A stretch of 64,000 bases of DNA, taken from positions 26,031,400 through 26,095,399 of the forward strand of contig NC_051431.1 of NCBI RefSeq assembly GCF_001649575.2. Reading direction: 5' to 3'. Source of the stretch: Kryptolebias marmoratus. Its lineage: Eukaryota; Chordata; Actinopteri; Cyprinodontiformes; Rivulidae. This document shows positions 48,476 through 59,100 of the stretch, one piece after another; the first letter of the stretch is position 1; each line of letters opens with the position of its first letter. A program made the position numbers and the translations under genes. The notes beneath the pieces were generated by a model. The model worked only from the letters and a program-made list of their open reading frames with translations, had not been told where the DNA came from and did no database searches.

Positions 48476-50439
48476 TCTACTTCTGCTTGTAGAGTAGCCT
48501 AGTTAATCTCTATACCATTCCCCTGGCTGTATCTTGAAAACAGTCAATGTGAAATTTGAATAACTTCATGTCAGTATGCTTTTTCCCCCAATATGATATG
48601 AGCTTACTATGCTCTTTTATAGCAAACACTATCAGGGGAGCATCAGTAGCTTTGGTATTGACAGAAAAAAGGAGGTTTCCGGATAATGCACAGACTGTGA
48701 CTGCAGAGTGGATCATATTAACACATCTTATTGATGTGGCTTATAACAGATATCATATTCTTGCACAGCATGATGTGTGGAAATGGTCTGTATGAACTGG
48801 TGATGTAGCTCAGAGTTCCATCTTGTGATCACATAATAGACTAATGACATTATGAAATCATCACATTATGTGAATCATCCTCATAAGACTTGCATTTGCT
48901 TTTCACTGACACCCATAGAAAAAAACTGACTGGAAATTGGCCCAAGAAGCAAAACAAATTACTTTTAATTTTACCTGTACTTAACTTAAGAGGAATAGAG
49001 GGAAAGTGTCTGCATCATTACATAATATAATGGGCCTTCTATAAAATGCCATTCAGTTTAAAAACAAACTATTTTAAATGCCAGAGCTTCTGCTCTTGAG
49101 ATAAACTATGTACGTAACTACGTAAATGTACTCCATGAATCATCATAGGACTTGTATTTGCTTTATAGATACCTTGATCCAGGGTGTCTATAAAAAAACT
49201 ATTAAAAACCTCCAAGGGCATATGTAAGTGCCCCCAATATTCAAGCTATTAAACTCATTTAGTTGGAAGTCTTATTGTAATTTGCCACTTGATCATTTTT
49301 CAATTCCACTTTTGAAGCTGCTGGGATGTTTAAGTTAGTTTCCATTAATGCAGGTTCAAGTTCATCTCCATAGTCCTTTTACAGACGAATGCAGTGCCTT
49401 TCATTTGAGATATTATGTCCACTCAAAGAGAATGTGTGCCACCTAGATCTTCTTGTCAGCATGAATAGAGGCTATGGTGTTATATGAATTTTAATGTAAC
49501 GCAAACCATAACTGTAAAACAAATCATTTCTTGTGAAACCCCTGTTAATAAAGAGATATTCTACATCAGGGATCATCAACAAAATTGGCTCAGGGGCGAG
49601 GATTTTTCTTAGCAGACTCTCCAAGGACCCTCTATAATATTGAAAAAAATTAAACAAACTGAAAATGAAAACAAAAAGTAGTAGTAGAAGTAGGAGAAGA
49701 AGTACAAAAAATAAAGAAAGGTGAAGGCCAAGTTAGCCTGGTGAGCATTACAGTATGTTGTATTTAATATAATTATGATTGTTTCGTTTATTTTATTCAT
49801 ACTTATCATGGTACCTTTTCTGCAACATTATTAGGAAGTTCATTAAAAATAACAATCTGTGAAATAATTTATAAAATAAAAAATACAGTCACACTTCAAG
49901 ATTCTTGTACTCAAAGTTGACCTGGAAAACTGTGGCCTTGATGCATCTAAACCCCCACTTTCAACCGATGATCAATGTTCTACTAAAAAAAAAAAAAAAA
50001 AATTTTAGCAACAAATTGATTTTAAATCTGTCTGTCTATCTCTCAGTTTTTCTTTCTCACACTTCAGGGGTATTTGTCTGTAACAGCCATTGATGTTAAC
50101 CTAAATAATGACATTAACCCTAAACTGGCTGCAATATGCCTGGACAGCACACACAGCAGACTTCACAGCTATTAACAAAATATTCACCTTTTCAGCCCTC
50201 GACCCCCCATCTCTAAGGATTAGTCCACATCTATAGGGTCATACAGAGATGAGCCAGCTCAAAGGAAGGGAGGGGGCTGTGAACTACGGAGTGTTTGGCC
50301 CATCTCACCTCTCCTGCCCTTTGGGGTGGACTGTGGTAGGATTGGGCTTATCTGAGCCACAGAGTAGATAATGAATGAGGACATATCATTTGTGTGTGTG
50401 TGTTTGTGCCTCTGTGTGCCTGCTGACAGTACAAGGAAC

Positions 50440-50655
50440 ATGTGTTATGAATTTATCAGACCGGGCGCCCGGGCCGTCACTGGCTGGACGGGGGGTCCAG
50501 TTCCAAATGTTCTGGACTGCTAGGATGATCGGCATGCGTGGCAGCTACCTGACCCTCCTCACACACATCTCCCTCCACCGTGACAAACACATACACATCG
50601 ACAAGATGGCCCAGTGCTCGACACTTTAGACTGATTGGGCTAGCAACTGCAACAG
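50440..50655. promoter_or_regulatory. GC-rich candidate island
   Basis: The most GC/CpG-rich spot in the intron. It has a perfect 12-bp palindrome CCGGGCGCCCGG (50461-50472), then GGACGGGGGGTCC and GATCGGCATGCGTGGC. It could be an enhancer, or the relic of a CpG island or transposon promoter. Confidence 0.35.
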
Positions 50656-51059
50656 CTGGCTGAGGATTAAGCTGTGGCCAGATTCAGTGTGTATGTACTC
50701 CTGTGTGCACGTTGGTGAGCTCATGTGTGTGTTTGTCGAAGGGACTTGCTTGTCCCTCTGGCACCTGTCATCAAAACCCAATCTCTGCCCTCCTAAGGTC
50801 GGTGGATGAGCAGAGCCCAGTCCTCCTCTGGGACCCTGTACTCTCGCTCTAAAGCAGCGTCAGGTTCAGTTGATGAGTTCAACTGGGTGGCAGGGGCATG
50901 CTGGGGGCAAAAGGGAGACAGCAAGGAGTGGGGCTAAGAATGGGAGATGGTGGGTCCAAACAGACGTGAAGAATTCTTCAATGCACTGAAAATAAGCTTA
51001 ACCAAGCCATGGACAGAAAATAAATAAATAAATAAATAAAAAGGACGTAAATTATTAAT

Positions 51060-51240
51060 GAGTGACCTTGGCACTCAGGCTGCTTTCACCCTCAGGGGAG
51101 AAAATTATGTGAGCAAAAACAGCTTATGTGGATCAATCTGCTATTAATGGGACTTACAACACATGAGGGTGAAAAGGGTCTGACAATTTTACGCCTACAT
51201 CTGTGAAACAGCATGAACACAAATACTGAAATATTGGCGT
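51060..51240. promoter_or_regulatory. candidate conserved non-coding island
   Basis: A nuclear-receptor half-site TGACCTT (51063-51069) and GGATCAATCTGCTATTAATG are framed by an exact 11-bp inverted pair TTTCACCCTCA (51084-51094) / TGAGGGTGAAA (51164-51174). Confidence 0.35.
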
Positions 51241-51529
51241 AGGAACACACACATAGTCCCATTTGGGAATTATTCTGTTGAGAGAATGCATCACTCGGAT
51301 CTCAGCACCCTGCTTACGACCTGCGTGATGGCTCTATTTTCAAACAGACATGACCCCTCATCACATCTTCCTCTGACCTGAGTTACTGCAGACTCAGGCC
51401 AGTATCTCACTAGGCTGTGACTGCTGGAGACTTGTTTGTGAACAGCATTCATGAGAGGGTCTCCAAAATTGTCTCAAAATGTTCACAGGTCGTTCTCAAT
51501 TTCTTAGCCTGAGGCTTGCAGTTTTGTAG

Positions 51530-51560
51530 ACTAATTTTTTGACGTGTTCAAAAAATTAGT
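51530..51560. repeat. perfect 13-bp AT-rich hairpin
   Basis: ACTAATTTTTTGA (51530-51542) and its complement (51548-51560) around a 5-base loop CGTGT. It may be the relic of a tiny terminal-inverted-repeat element. Confidence 0.8.
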
Positions 51561-51689
51561 ATGACAAATTTAAAAAAAAAATTAGTTGCAGAGTTGAAGT
51601 CATTTCTAGTTAAGATTTAATATGAGTTTGACCTAGATTACAGTTTCAAAAGCCATGCACATGAAAATAGACTATGATTTTCCAAAATT

Positions 51690-51830
51690 GGCTACATATA
51701 ACCCAGCTGCATGGCTTAAAGTCACACACACTCATAGACTTAACACAGAATTTGTCTATTTTTGGCCAATTTGAGTCATGTATCCAACAATCGCAGCCCA
51801 GTGAGGTACTGGCTTTAGACAAAGAATTGT
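51690..51830. repeat. repeat family C copy
   Basis: GTCTATTTTTGGCCAATTTG, then TATCCAACAATCGCAGCCCA and GTGAGGTACTGGC, gives a weak but ordered match to the copies at 7320 and 32350. Confidence 0.35.
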
Positions 51831-52798
51831 GATTGCAACCATTGAGCCCTAAGGTTTCTACAGTAAGCTCACAATGTAAATATTTTATACTGTGGACTTA
51901 CATAAGAACATGTCACAGCTAAGAAGATCTTTGGCGCAAATTGTAGCAGTTTCACAACAACAAAAAGTTTAAAAAGATAAGAACTTCTTGTGTTTCAAAT
52001 TTTCCAAGTTTACTTTTTATCATTGAACCATAAATCAAAATACAAAAAACATTCAAAATTTGTTAAAAAAAAAGAAGAAGAAAGAAATACAAACATTTTT
52101 AGGTTTTCAAAAAACAACACAGACCCACAATTTCATAAGCAAATGGTCACATACAAATCTAACCTCCAAAAACACACAGGTTAGATTTCTTGGTGACAAT
52201 AAAAGTGAGTGTGTGTCACTGACTTTAAAGAAAATCTAGACATCCAATGGGAACCCTGCAGTTGAAGCCAGAATGGGACCAGCTTCCCTGCAGGCTGGTT
52301 TCAGAACAAGTTTTAAGTCCTGCCCCCTTCAGGTTTGTCACGTATAAGAACCTTTTAATTACTGTCCATTAAAAATTCTGACATCCTGAAGAATGTTACA
52401 GTTTTCTGGGATGTGTGTAATGGTGTAAGTACTAATTCTTAACTAATTTGTATGTGTGTGTGTATGTGTGTTTACAAACCCAAACCCAGATTTAGTGTGC
52501 AGTTTGGATCTGGAGCTCTGCTACTGTGTGTTTAAAACTACACATCTAACCACTGTTGACTCACTACTGTGTGCCAAAGACAAAGTCATTAACAAGGATG
52601 AAAAATGTTATGATTATTGCGGATTGAAAAAAAAACAAACAAACAAAAAAAAACAATGTTACATAGAATGTATTTTTAGTGAGGTGGGGTTTGTGCTTTT
52701 TGTGTCCAGCATGTGCAGCCCTGTGAGGTTTAGTCATGTTTGGCCTTCTGTTGCTGCTGTTTTGCTATTGGCTGGTTTAATCAACTGTGGATGAATAG

Positions 52799-52800
<2 letters not shown>

Positions 52801-52831
<31 letters not shown>

Positions 52832-52852
52832 TGAGAGAGAGAGAGAGAGAGA
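52801..52852. repeat. compound (GT)n(GA)n microsatellite
   Basis: GT tract 52801-52829 followed by GA tract 52833-52852. Confidence 0.95.
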
Positions 52853-53094
52853 AAGACTGAAGTTGGGTCTTTTCTGGCCCTGGGCAGCTCAGTGTGATGG
52901 AAAGCAGATCCAGGCTCTGCTTCTTCTCACCTAGTGTGCACAACCTCGTCAAACAAAACACACACACACAGATAGACAGACAGACACACACGCAGGTAAG
53001 AAAGAAGATCCAACACAACACAAACTTAGGTATGAGCACAACAATTTGACATAGATTCATTCACTTTAACCTCTGTGTTAAATTGCATTCTGCA

Positions 53095-53275
53095 TAGAGG
53101 GACAGGCCGTCTTACTGACAAATAAACCTACATTTTGACTTCCACATCTACACCCCCGTCAAAGTGACCACAGTGAGATTGCATTACACCTCTGGGGATG
53201 AAAACTTCCTGTCAACGTTACATTTGGCTGAGGGATCCAGGACAGGAGTCATTAAGTGAAAAAGGATAACTGGAA
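53095..53275. promoter_or_regulatory. candidate conserved non-coding island
   Basis: FOX-like ACAAATAAACC, RUNX-type TGACCACAG near 53165, and GAGATTGCATTACACC; repeat-free. Confidence 0.35.
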
Positions 53276-53929
53276 AGATAAAACATTCTCACATCCCACA
53301 CAGACATACACTCAAATTTGTTTTCATAAGACTGGCAGAAGAGCTAAGAGAAGCTATAAAAAAAAACAGATGATTAAAATACCTTTTCAAATGGCAATTG
53401 CTTTGCATACACTGGTACACAAAAAATAAAAAAAATAAGAGCATGGCTAAAAAATTAGATTTTCAGACTGAGAAATGATCACAGAGCAGCTGTAGTGACT
53501 GACAGGCAAGGAGGAATAACATTTTAAATCAGTGCTATGAACAAAAAACTTTGAATTAGGTCTGAAAGTTTTGGTAACAGTGTGCTGGAGTCAGATAGCT
53601 AAAGACTAAATTAAGTGTGTCACGTTCAGGATAAGATATTTGCCTTTCTTAATGTACAACAGAAAATTATTCATATTACTGATGATTTTTTCTTTGATTT
53701 GCTCATATTTTAACACACAATGATAAATAACTAAATTGAATACTGAAAATATTAAACATATTGATGGTTAGACAAAAGTAAACAAAGCTAAAAACAAAAA
53801 GACACCCTGTCACAATTTAAAAGACAAAAAAATATTTGTAAAGTAAAAAAAAAAGTCATGTAAAAATGTGAAACGAGTGTGTGAAATGAGTGTGTGAAAC
53901 ACTAAATCAAATTGAGAAATTTGCTGCTT

Positions 53930-54150
53930 ATAGAACCACTTATTCACTTGCTTTAGCCGGTTTCCTTGCAGCGTCACGGGGAGCTGGTGCCTTTCTCCAG
54001 CGGTCATTGGGTGAGAGGCAGGATACAGCTTGGATAGATTGTCAGTCCATCACAGGGTCACATCTCTATATGACAATTTAGAGTTGTTAATTATTTATGC
54101 AGGTTTTTGGTCTGTGGGAGCAAACCACAGTATTGGAGTATTGAAGCACC
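53930..54150 (-). mobile_element. HE1/V-SINE-like SINE fragment, reversed, head missing
   Basis: It shares GGGAGCTGGTGCCTTTCTCC, CAATTTAGAGT and CAGGTTTTTGGTCTGTGGGAG with the reversed copy at 41291-41656. The tRNA-like 5' head is absent. It lies 530 bp from a direct-orientation fragment of the same family (54682-54870). Confidence 0.65.
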
Positions 54151-54560
54151 TGAGTTTAGTAATTAGCTTCTTGATGAGCTTTTAAGTTATAGCATTTCAG
54201 TCAAATTGAGGTCTGGACTCTGACTGGTCAACTGCAACACCTTGACACTTTTCTTTTTTAGCCATTCTGTTGTAGATTTGCATCTGTGTTTGGGATAATT
54301 TTCTTGTTGCCTGTCACATGATTGCATAGCTGCAAAACAAGCTCAAATCACCAGCCCTCCACAGCACAGTGTTTAAACTTTGTAGACACACTTTGCGTAT
54401 CTACAAAGTTTAAACCAAAAGGCAGAAGCATTTTGTGAAAAATACAGTTTGAGCCTTGTAACAACTCTCATATGGTATTGTCCATCTCATTTAAAGAACT
54501 GGGTAAAAACAAACAAGTTTTATGTTCTAACATAAAACAACTTCTAGATTTGATGTAAAA
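54150..54560. repeat. unnamed fish DNA-element-like repeat with hairpin
   Basis: CAGTCAAATTGAGGTCTGGA, TGACTGGTCAACTGCAACAC and CTTTTTTAGCCATTCTGTTG in order are a known, abundant fish dispersed sequence. The class is not certain from memory. It is sandwiched between the reversed and direct SINE fragments. Confidence 0.55.
54371..54415. repeat. perfect 16-bp hairpin
   Basis: GTTTAAACTTTGTAGA (54371-54386) and its exact complement (54400-54415) flank a 13-base loop, CACACTTTGCGTA. The stem contains a PmeI-like GTTTAAAC palindrome at each end. It lies in a decayed repeat yet has no mismatch. Confidence 0.9.
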
Positions 54561-54681
54561 CTTTTTCCCATGACTGTAAGCAATGAAACTGAAATAGTTA
54601 AAAAAAAATCAAATGAAAAGTAAATTAAATGTTGACATCTGACAGGAAGGATTTCTTAAAAAAGATGAACTCTACGCTCTA

Positions 54682-54870
54682 CTCTAAATTGTCACTATGG
54701 CTGAGTAAGAGTGCAAATGGTGGTCTGTCTTTGCCTCTATGTGGCCTTGTGATGGACTTGTGACCAGTCCAGGGTGTACCCCGCCTCTTGCACAGTGACT
54801 GTTGGAGATAGGCACCAGCTTCCTGTGAGTCTACATGGAAAAGCAGGAAAAGAAAATGAATGGATGGATG
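54682..54870 (+). mobile_element. HE1/V-SINE-like SINE fragment, 3' half
   Basis: It contains the 3' half of the family (CTCTAAATTGTC, CCAGTCCAGGGTGTACCCCG, GGAGATAGGCACCAGC) and ends in GAATGGATGGATG. The 5' head and first half of the core are missing. Confidence 0.7.
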
Positions 54871-54965
54871 TAAACAGTTCACAAATGTTGCTTAAAGCTC
54901 TGTCATGCAAAAAAAAGGCCACATGTGAACACCACACAGAACTACAGCCATCTTCTCTAGGTCAA

Positions 54966-55345
54966 ATCTAATTTAAAATAGACTGTGACAAAGTGGGAAA
55001 CTCTTCTCTGTTCAGATGAATCAAAACTTGAGATTCTTTATGAAAACCACATATGCCATGCTCAATGTACTAAAAAGGAGACGGACCATCCAGCCTATTA
55101 CCAGCACACACAGATCAAAAGCCTGGCTCTCTGATGGTATGGGGGTTCATTAGTACCTATGACATGAGCAGTTTTAAGATCTGAAAAGGCACCATCAATG
55201 CAGAACAGTGTATACAGATTTTAGAACAACATATGCTCCCATCTAGAAAACATCTTTTAAAGGAAAGGCCTTGCATATTTCAGAAAGACAGTACTAATCT
55301 GCATACTGAATCCAATACAAGAGCATGGCTCCGTATTGGACACCC
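54966..55345 (+). pseudogene. dead Tc1-like transposase fragment, second lineage
   Basis: The nucleotide order matches the central part of another fish Tc1 lineage: CTCTGTTCAGATGAATCAAA (SDES, first aspartate), GACGGACCATCCAGCC, CTGATGGTATGGGGGTTCAT, GGCACCATCAATGCAGAACA, CAACATATGCTCCCATCTAG and TTTCAGAAAGACAGTACTAA (second aspartate block). It contains several stops and shifts when translated. It differs clearly from 44755-45222, so two separate Tc1 families invaded. Ends and terminal repeats are lost. Confidence 0.75.
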
Positions 55346-55381
55346 CTGGTCTACCCTTATCAAATAGAAGTCTTATTAATG

Positions 55382-55860
55382 GTTCTCTAAGAGGAAAACT
55401 TATTCATATTCAAATGGTCAAATAAGACCTGTTATCATCAACCTTACATATTTCCTCTTAGATGAAAGTTTTTAACAAAATTAAAGTATAGATTTTAAAA
55501 TACTCCAATTAATTTATAGATCAATGAACGGCTTTGTGCTGTAGTATACTAAAGACTTGTAATCATTATCATATCAACCATTCTGTTAGCTGTTTAAATG
55601 CTTCCTCTTAGAGGAAAGTCTATTTATGTTTAAATGGTCTATTAGGTTATACATCACTGACCGACTTACATATTGTTAGTTTACTCAAATTACCTGTTAT
55701 AGTTATACCAAACTTACTATAAGCTAAAATTACTTTTGTTTTGTTCAAATGCTTCCTCTTAGAGGAAATTTTATTCATGTTTATATCAACATTGCTCTGT
55801 TGTAGTAGCACCAATCTTACTATTAGCTAGGATTACCTGATAGATGTTTTTATTTCTGTA
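55382..55860. repeat. diverged ~150-bp periodic array
   Basis: The palindromic motif CTTCCTCTTAGAGGAAA recurs at 55451, 55601 and 55752 (spacing 150 and 151), with a variant TCTCTAAGAGGAAAAC at 55384. It is followed by ATTCATGTTTA or ATTCATATTCAAATGGTC. The text between the motifs is only partly similar, so the units are old. Confidence 0.55.
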
Positions 55861-55869
55861 TTTTTGTAT

Positions 55870-55966
55870 TTGATTCTGTTGTCGTTTGTGTGTTGTAAAG
55901 CACTTTGGATCGCCTTGCCACTGAAAAGTGCTATATAAATAAATTTCACTTCGCTTCACTTCACTT
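55870..55966 (+). repeat. retroelement-like 3' tail
   Basis: TGTTGTAAAGCACTTTGGAT, GAAAAGTGCTATATAAATAA and a short CACTT-type repeat (TTCACTTCGCTTCACTTCAC) form the typical 3' end of a fish retroelement. The periodic array directly upstream may be its 3' untranslated region. Confidence 0.55.
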
Positions 55967-56179
55967 AATGATCTTTTTTTATATGCTCACAAATACTAAG
56001 GGTTTCATAAAAAAACTTTACTTTTGTTTGGTAATTTTTTTTTTCTCACCAGCTTCACATTATCATCAGCAAACTTGGGAAGCTTCAGCATCAACAGGCG
56101 CAACAAAGCATGTAATGACCTTTAAGTTTTTGGATGTCAAAGTTGAACATTTTCCACAGTTAGAGAGAGAGTAAGAAAG

Positions 56180-56560
56180 AAAAGCAACCTGGCCTCTTGG
56201 CAGTGTTGCTGTGATGCCTCCACTTGATATGAACACACATCTGACTTATTCTGCCAGCACTGAGAGTTCACCACTTGAAGGCAATGATTTACTCGTCCAA
56301 ATCCTCCCTCTTGTTTGATCCCATGGGGAGCTGGAGCAGAAGTGGGGGCAAAGCTAGGTTAGCAAAGTGTGTTTTTACCATCCTTTGCCTCCCTTTTTTT
56401 CCTTCTTCATCTCCTCTGCTTAGGTTGGCCATTTTGTAATTTACGGCTGTCATAAGACTCGCCGTCGGCCACAAACAGTGCGGGATTATATGAAACACTG
56501 TCTACTGGCATATTTCATAAAGAAGATCAAACAAGGCTAAACGACTTCTTTCTCTGAAGG
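56180..56560. promoter_or_regulatory. strong candidate conserved non-coding island
   Basis: A long repeat-free block. GGCCATTTTGTAATTTACGG carries a YY1-type GCCATTTTG (56428-56436). CGCCGTCGGCCACAAACAG and GTGCGGGATTATATGAAACA follow. Retention of several CpGs in an AT-rich intron suggests selection or hypomethylation. Confidence 0.45.
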
Positions 56561-57224
56561 CAATAACTTTTGGTGAAACTCCTTTTCACAGCCTTGGAGG
56601 GAATGAGTTAGCAAGATTTTGCTCTGAGGAAATCATTGCACTTTATACCATTTATCATGAAAAACATGTTTCAGAAGATTTCAGTATTCTAAAACCAGAG
56701 GCATATTTTCAGTGTACAAGTGTACAATTTCATTGTACAACATTAGCACACATTTTCAATCAAAAAGATAATCTTGACACCCTCCCACCCCACACACACT
56801 AAGAGAAACACACACCTGTAAGCAGCACAAAAAATAAATCTCTTTTTATACGCATAAAAATCAAGCACAGACCTGGATACATTTCTCTGTACTTCTTTGC
56901 TACAGAAAGAAAAACCCACAAAGGTCATTGAAATAATTTGAAAATAACAAAAGTGATGAAAAAAAATACTGAAAATCAGTCATTGCTTTAAAATTTTGGT
57001 TTAACAGAAATATTAAAAAAAAAAAAAAACTAATGAAAGTGGTCTAGACAAAAAGGATGGTACCTCTAGATAGGAAAATAATTTCACCACAGGGAAATCT
57101 TATACTAAGGTGTGTTCTGTAATCAGAATCATGGGTGTCTTCAGTAATATAATCAGTCAGTCTGCCGGTTTAAAGGGTAAAAAGTAGTCACTGAGCTGTT
57201 TGATATCATTGTGTGTTGTGGTTT

Positions 57225-57850
57225 GCAGCCGAGTGTAAAGCTGAGATGAGAGTCAGCTCCTCCAAGTCCAAAGCAATGGTTTTCAACTGGAAAATGGTGA
57301 AATGCTCCCTCTGGTTCGGGATGAACTTTGCCTCAAGCAGAGGAACTCAAATATATGGGAGGATCGATGGATCGACTGATCAGGGCCTTGTCTGCAGTAA
57401 TGAGGGTTGCTTTAGTCTGTCATGGTAAAGAAGGAGCTGAGCCAAAAGGCAAAGCTATGGATTGACTTCATCCACATTCCAACCCTCACCTATGGTCATG
57501 AGGTATGAATCGTGACAGAAAGAAAAAGGTCTTGGATACAAGTGGCTAAACTAGGCTTCCTCTGTAGGGAGGCCAGGCTCATCCATACAAATAGGGTGAG
57601 GAGATAAGTAATTTGGCAGGAGCCTGGAGTAGAGCTGCTGCTCCTCTGCATCAAAAGGAGTCAGCTGAGGTGGTTCAGGCATCTGATTAGAATGCATCCA
57701 GGGTGCCTTCCTTCGGAGTATTTCTGCGTTCGTCACACTAGGTGGACACGGCAGACCCAGAACTCGCAAGAGGTATTATGTATCCTCTCTGACCTGGGAA
57801 CACCTTGGGAGCTGGAGAGTGTTAAAAAAGAGAGGGATGTCTGGATTTCC
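57225..57850 (+). pseudogene. RTE-like LINE, 3' end of reverse transcriptase
   Basis: The plus strand keeps in order MRVSSSKSKAMVFNWKMVKC, an IYGRIDGS stretch, a VKKELSQKAKLWID-like piece, PTLTYGHE near 57484, RRQ/IQVAKLGFLCREARLIH-like sequence, and VEPLLLCIKRSQLRWFRHLI near 57630-57690. These are the C-terminal motifs of the RTE-type elements frequent in fish. The frame is broken by stops and shifts. The usual 3' tail is not recognisable; two small stem-loops follow instead. The 5' part of the element is missing, as expected for a truncated LINE insertion. RTE clade assignment is from memory. Confidence 0.75.
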
Positions 57851-57853
57851 TTC

Positions 57854-57952
57854 CTTCTCTGTGGTCAGCTCACCGACCACAGAGAAGCAACAGCAAATAG
57901 TCTGCTTGTTGTTTCAAACTGTAATATTTAGTGTTGTTTGCTAAATATTACA
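57854..57952. repeat. two perfect stem-loops after the LINE end
   Basis: First hairpin: CTTCTCTGTGGTC (57854-57866) and its complement (57875-57887), loop of 8. Second hairpin: TGTAATATTTAG (57920-57931) and its complement (57941-57952), loop of 9. Both stems are perfect. Confidence 0.85.
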
Positions 57953-58167
57953 TTAGTGACTTCCACCTGTAGTGCATAAGCTTCAGTAATCAAAAATAAT
58001 TTAGGAAAATTTAGAGAGCTGCAAAGAAAAACCTTGAGAAAAAAGTTGTATAGGAGTTACTTTTTTGGTGCTCCAGATCAGTTCATTTCTCCACCAGCTA
58101 GTACTTTTGATGCTTTTTTCCCCGCATATCCAAACTTATTCGACTGGAGTACACTATTACAGATAAG

Positions 58168-59100
58168 CAGTGGCGGGCGGTGCATTTCACACTTAGGCCT
58201 TCACTGATGTCCAACTTAGTCAATAAATACCTTTCATTATGCCAGCATTTATAACAACAGGATTGGAGAGTAGTTAAAAACACACTTAAGCACTACTTGG
58301 CATTGCATCACCTCAGTTGTGTACAAAATGGGCTATTATCTGGCGCATTTTAAAAATCAACAAACCCACATCAGCAATTAAAACATATCTGGTATGCTAC
58401 TGTCAAAACTAAATAAAATAGAATAAAATAAATAAAATGTTTGCACTCACCAAAATGTCTGTGTCCCCCAAAACACTTATTTCAACACAAAATCCATTCT
58501 CCTTTTTTCCCCACCTGGAACAGGTTAGCTAGCTCGGGGTCGGCCGTCCTCCTCTAACGAGATCTAGTTTCTCTTGAAAACTTCGTCTTGAAAACAGCCT
58601 TGCCGGTATATCAGCAACCAAATCAACGTGTTGCTCTCCTTCAGCCATTGTGGATTAAAAAAGTTTTTTAACCGTTAACAGTCCCGGGCGTGACTCTGTT
58701 GATCTTCATAGCACTGCCGTGGCTCAAACTAGTAAGTATCCATATCCAATCACAGGACGCGTAAATGTCACATTAAACGTGAGGCCAGCTAGAGGGCCTT
58801 ACTGACACAACTCGTGATCTGATTGGCTATCGCAACTATCTATCAACTGTATTTGCCCGTTCACTTACAGCGCACAGACGCCAGCACTGTTGATTCTAAA
58901 GGATCGGGCAGATTTCATACAGCCTGGCAACATAAGATAGCTGAATTCTGATTAGATAAAAACTCTAACCTAAAAACAACAGCAGTGGAAGGAGCATAAT
59001 ATGACATAATATGATTGATACTGTAGGCCATAAACATGGGCAGAATTAAGCAATAATATGTAAAAGACAATTTCACCAGGTAAAGATAATAGGCCATTGC
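58168..59100 (-). mobile_element. hAT element, ZMYM1-like type, internally deleted
   Basis: The left edge begins with a hAT-type end, CAGTGGCGGGCGGTGCATTT at 58168. The minus strand encodes the first residues of a ZMYM1-like transposase at 58529-58648. Base composition changes here: CpG-containing, GC-richer sequence (58530-58900) stands out from the AT-rich surroundings. The zinc finger, catalytic and hAT dimerisation regions are absent between the coding start and the left end, so it is a deletion derivative. The right boundary and target duplication were not found; 59100 is an estimate. Confidence 0.6.
58529..58648 (-). pseudogene. N-terminus of a ZMYM1-like hAT transposase, frameshifted
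   Basis: A 39-codon frame starts at ATG 58648 and reads MAEGEQHVDLVADI, FSRRSFQEKLDLV and GGRPTPS before a stop. Fish proteins annotated as zinc finger MYM-type 1-like, which derive from hAT transposases, commonly open in this way. After RPTP the family continues with ELANL. Here ELANLFQ can be read in the neighbouring frame, which points to the loss of one base near 58533. The rest of the gene is missing. Confidence 0.7.

Noticed and set aside
47322..49600. A hAT element bounded by CAGGGGCGCC at 47322 and the CAGGGGCGAGG near 49592
   Set aside because: Both motifs point the same way, so they are not an inverted pair, and no target duplication was found.
55382..55860. CRISPR-like array
   Set aside because: The repeats are few, diverged and spaced at 150 bp in a vertebrate genome; spacers of CRISPR length are absent.
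57692..57931. 79-codon plus-strand frame as a gene
   Set aside because: It overlaps the RTE-like LINE 3' end and the two stem-loops; no independent gene signal.
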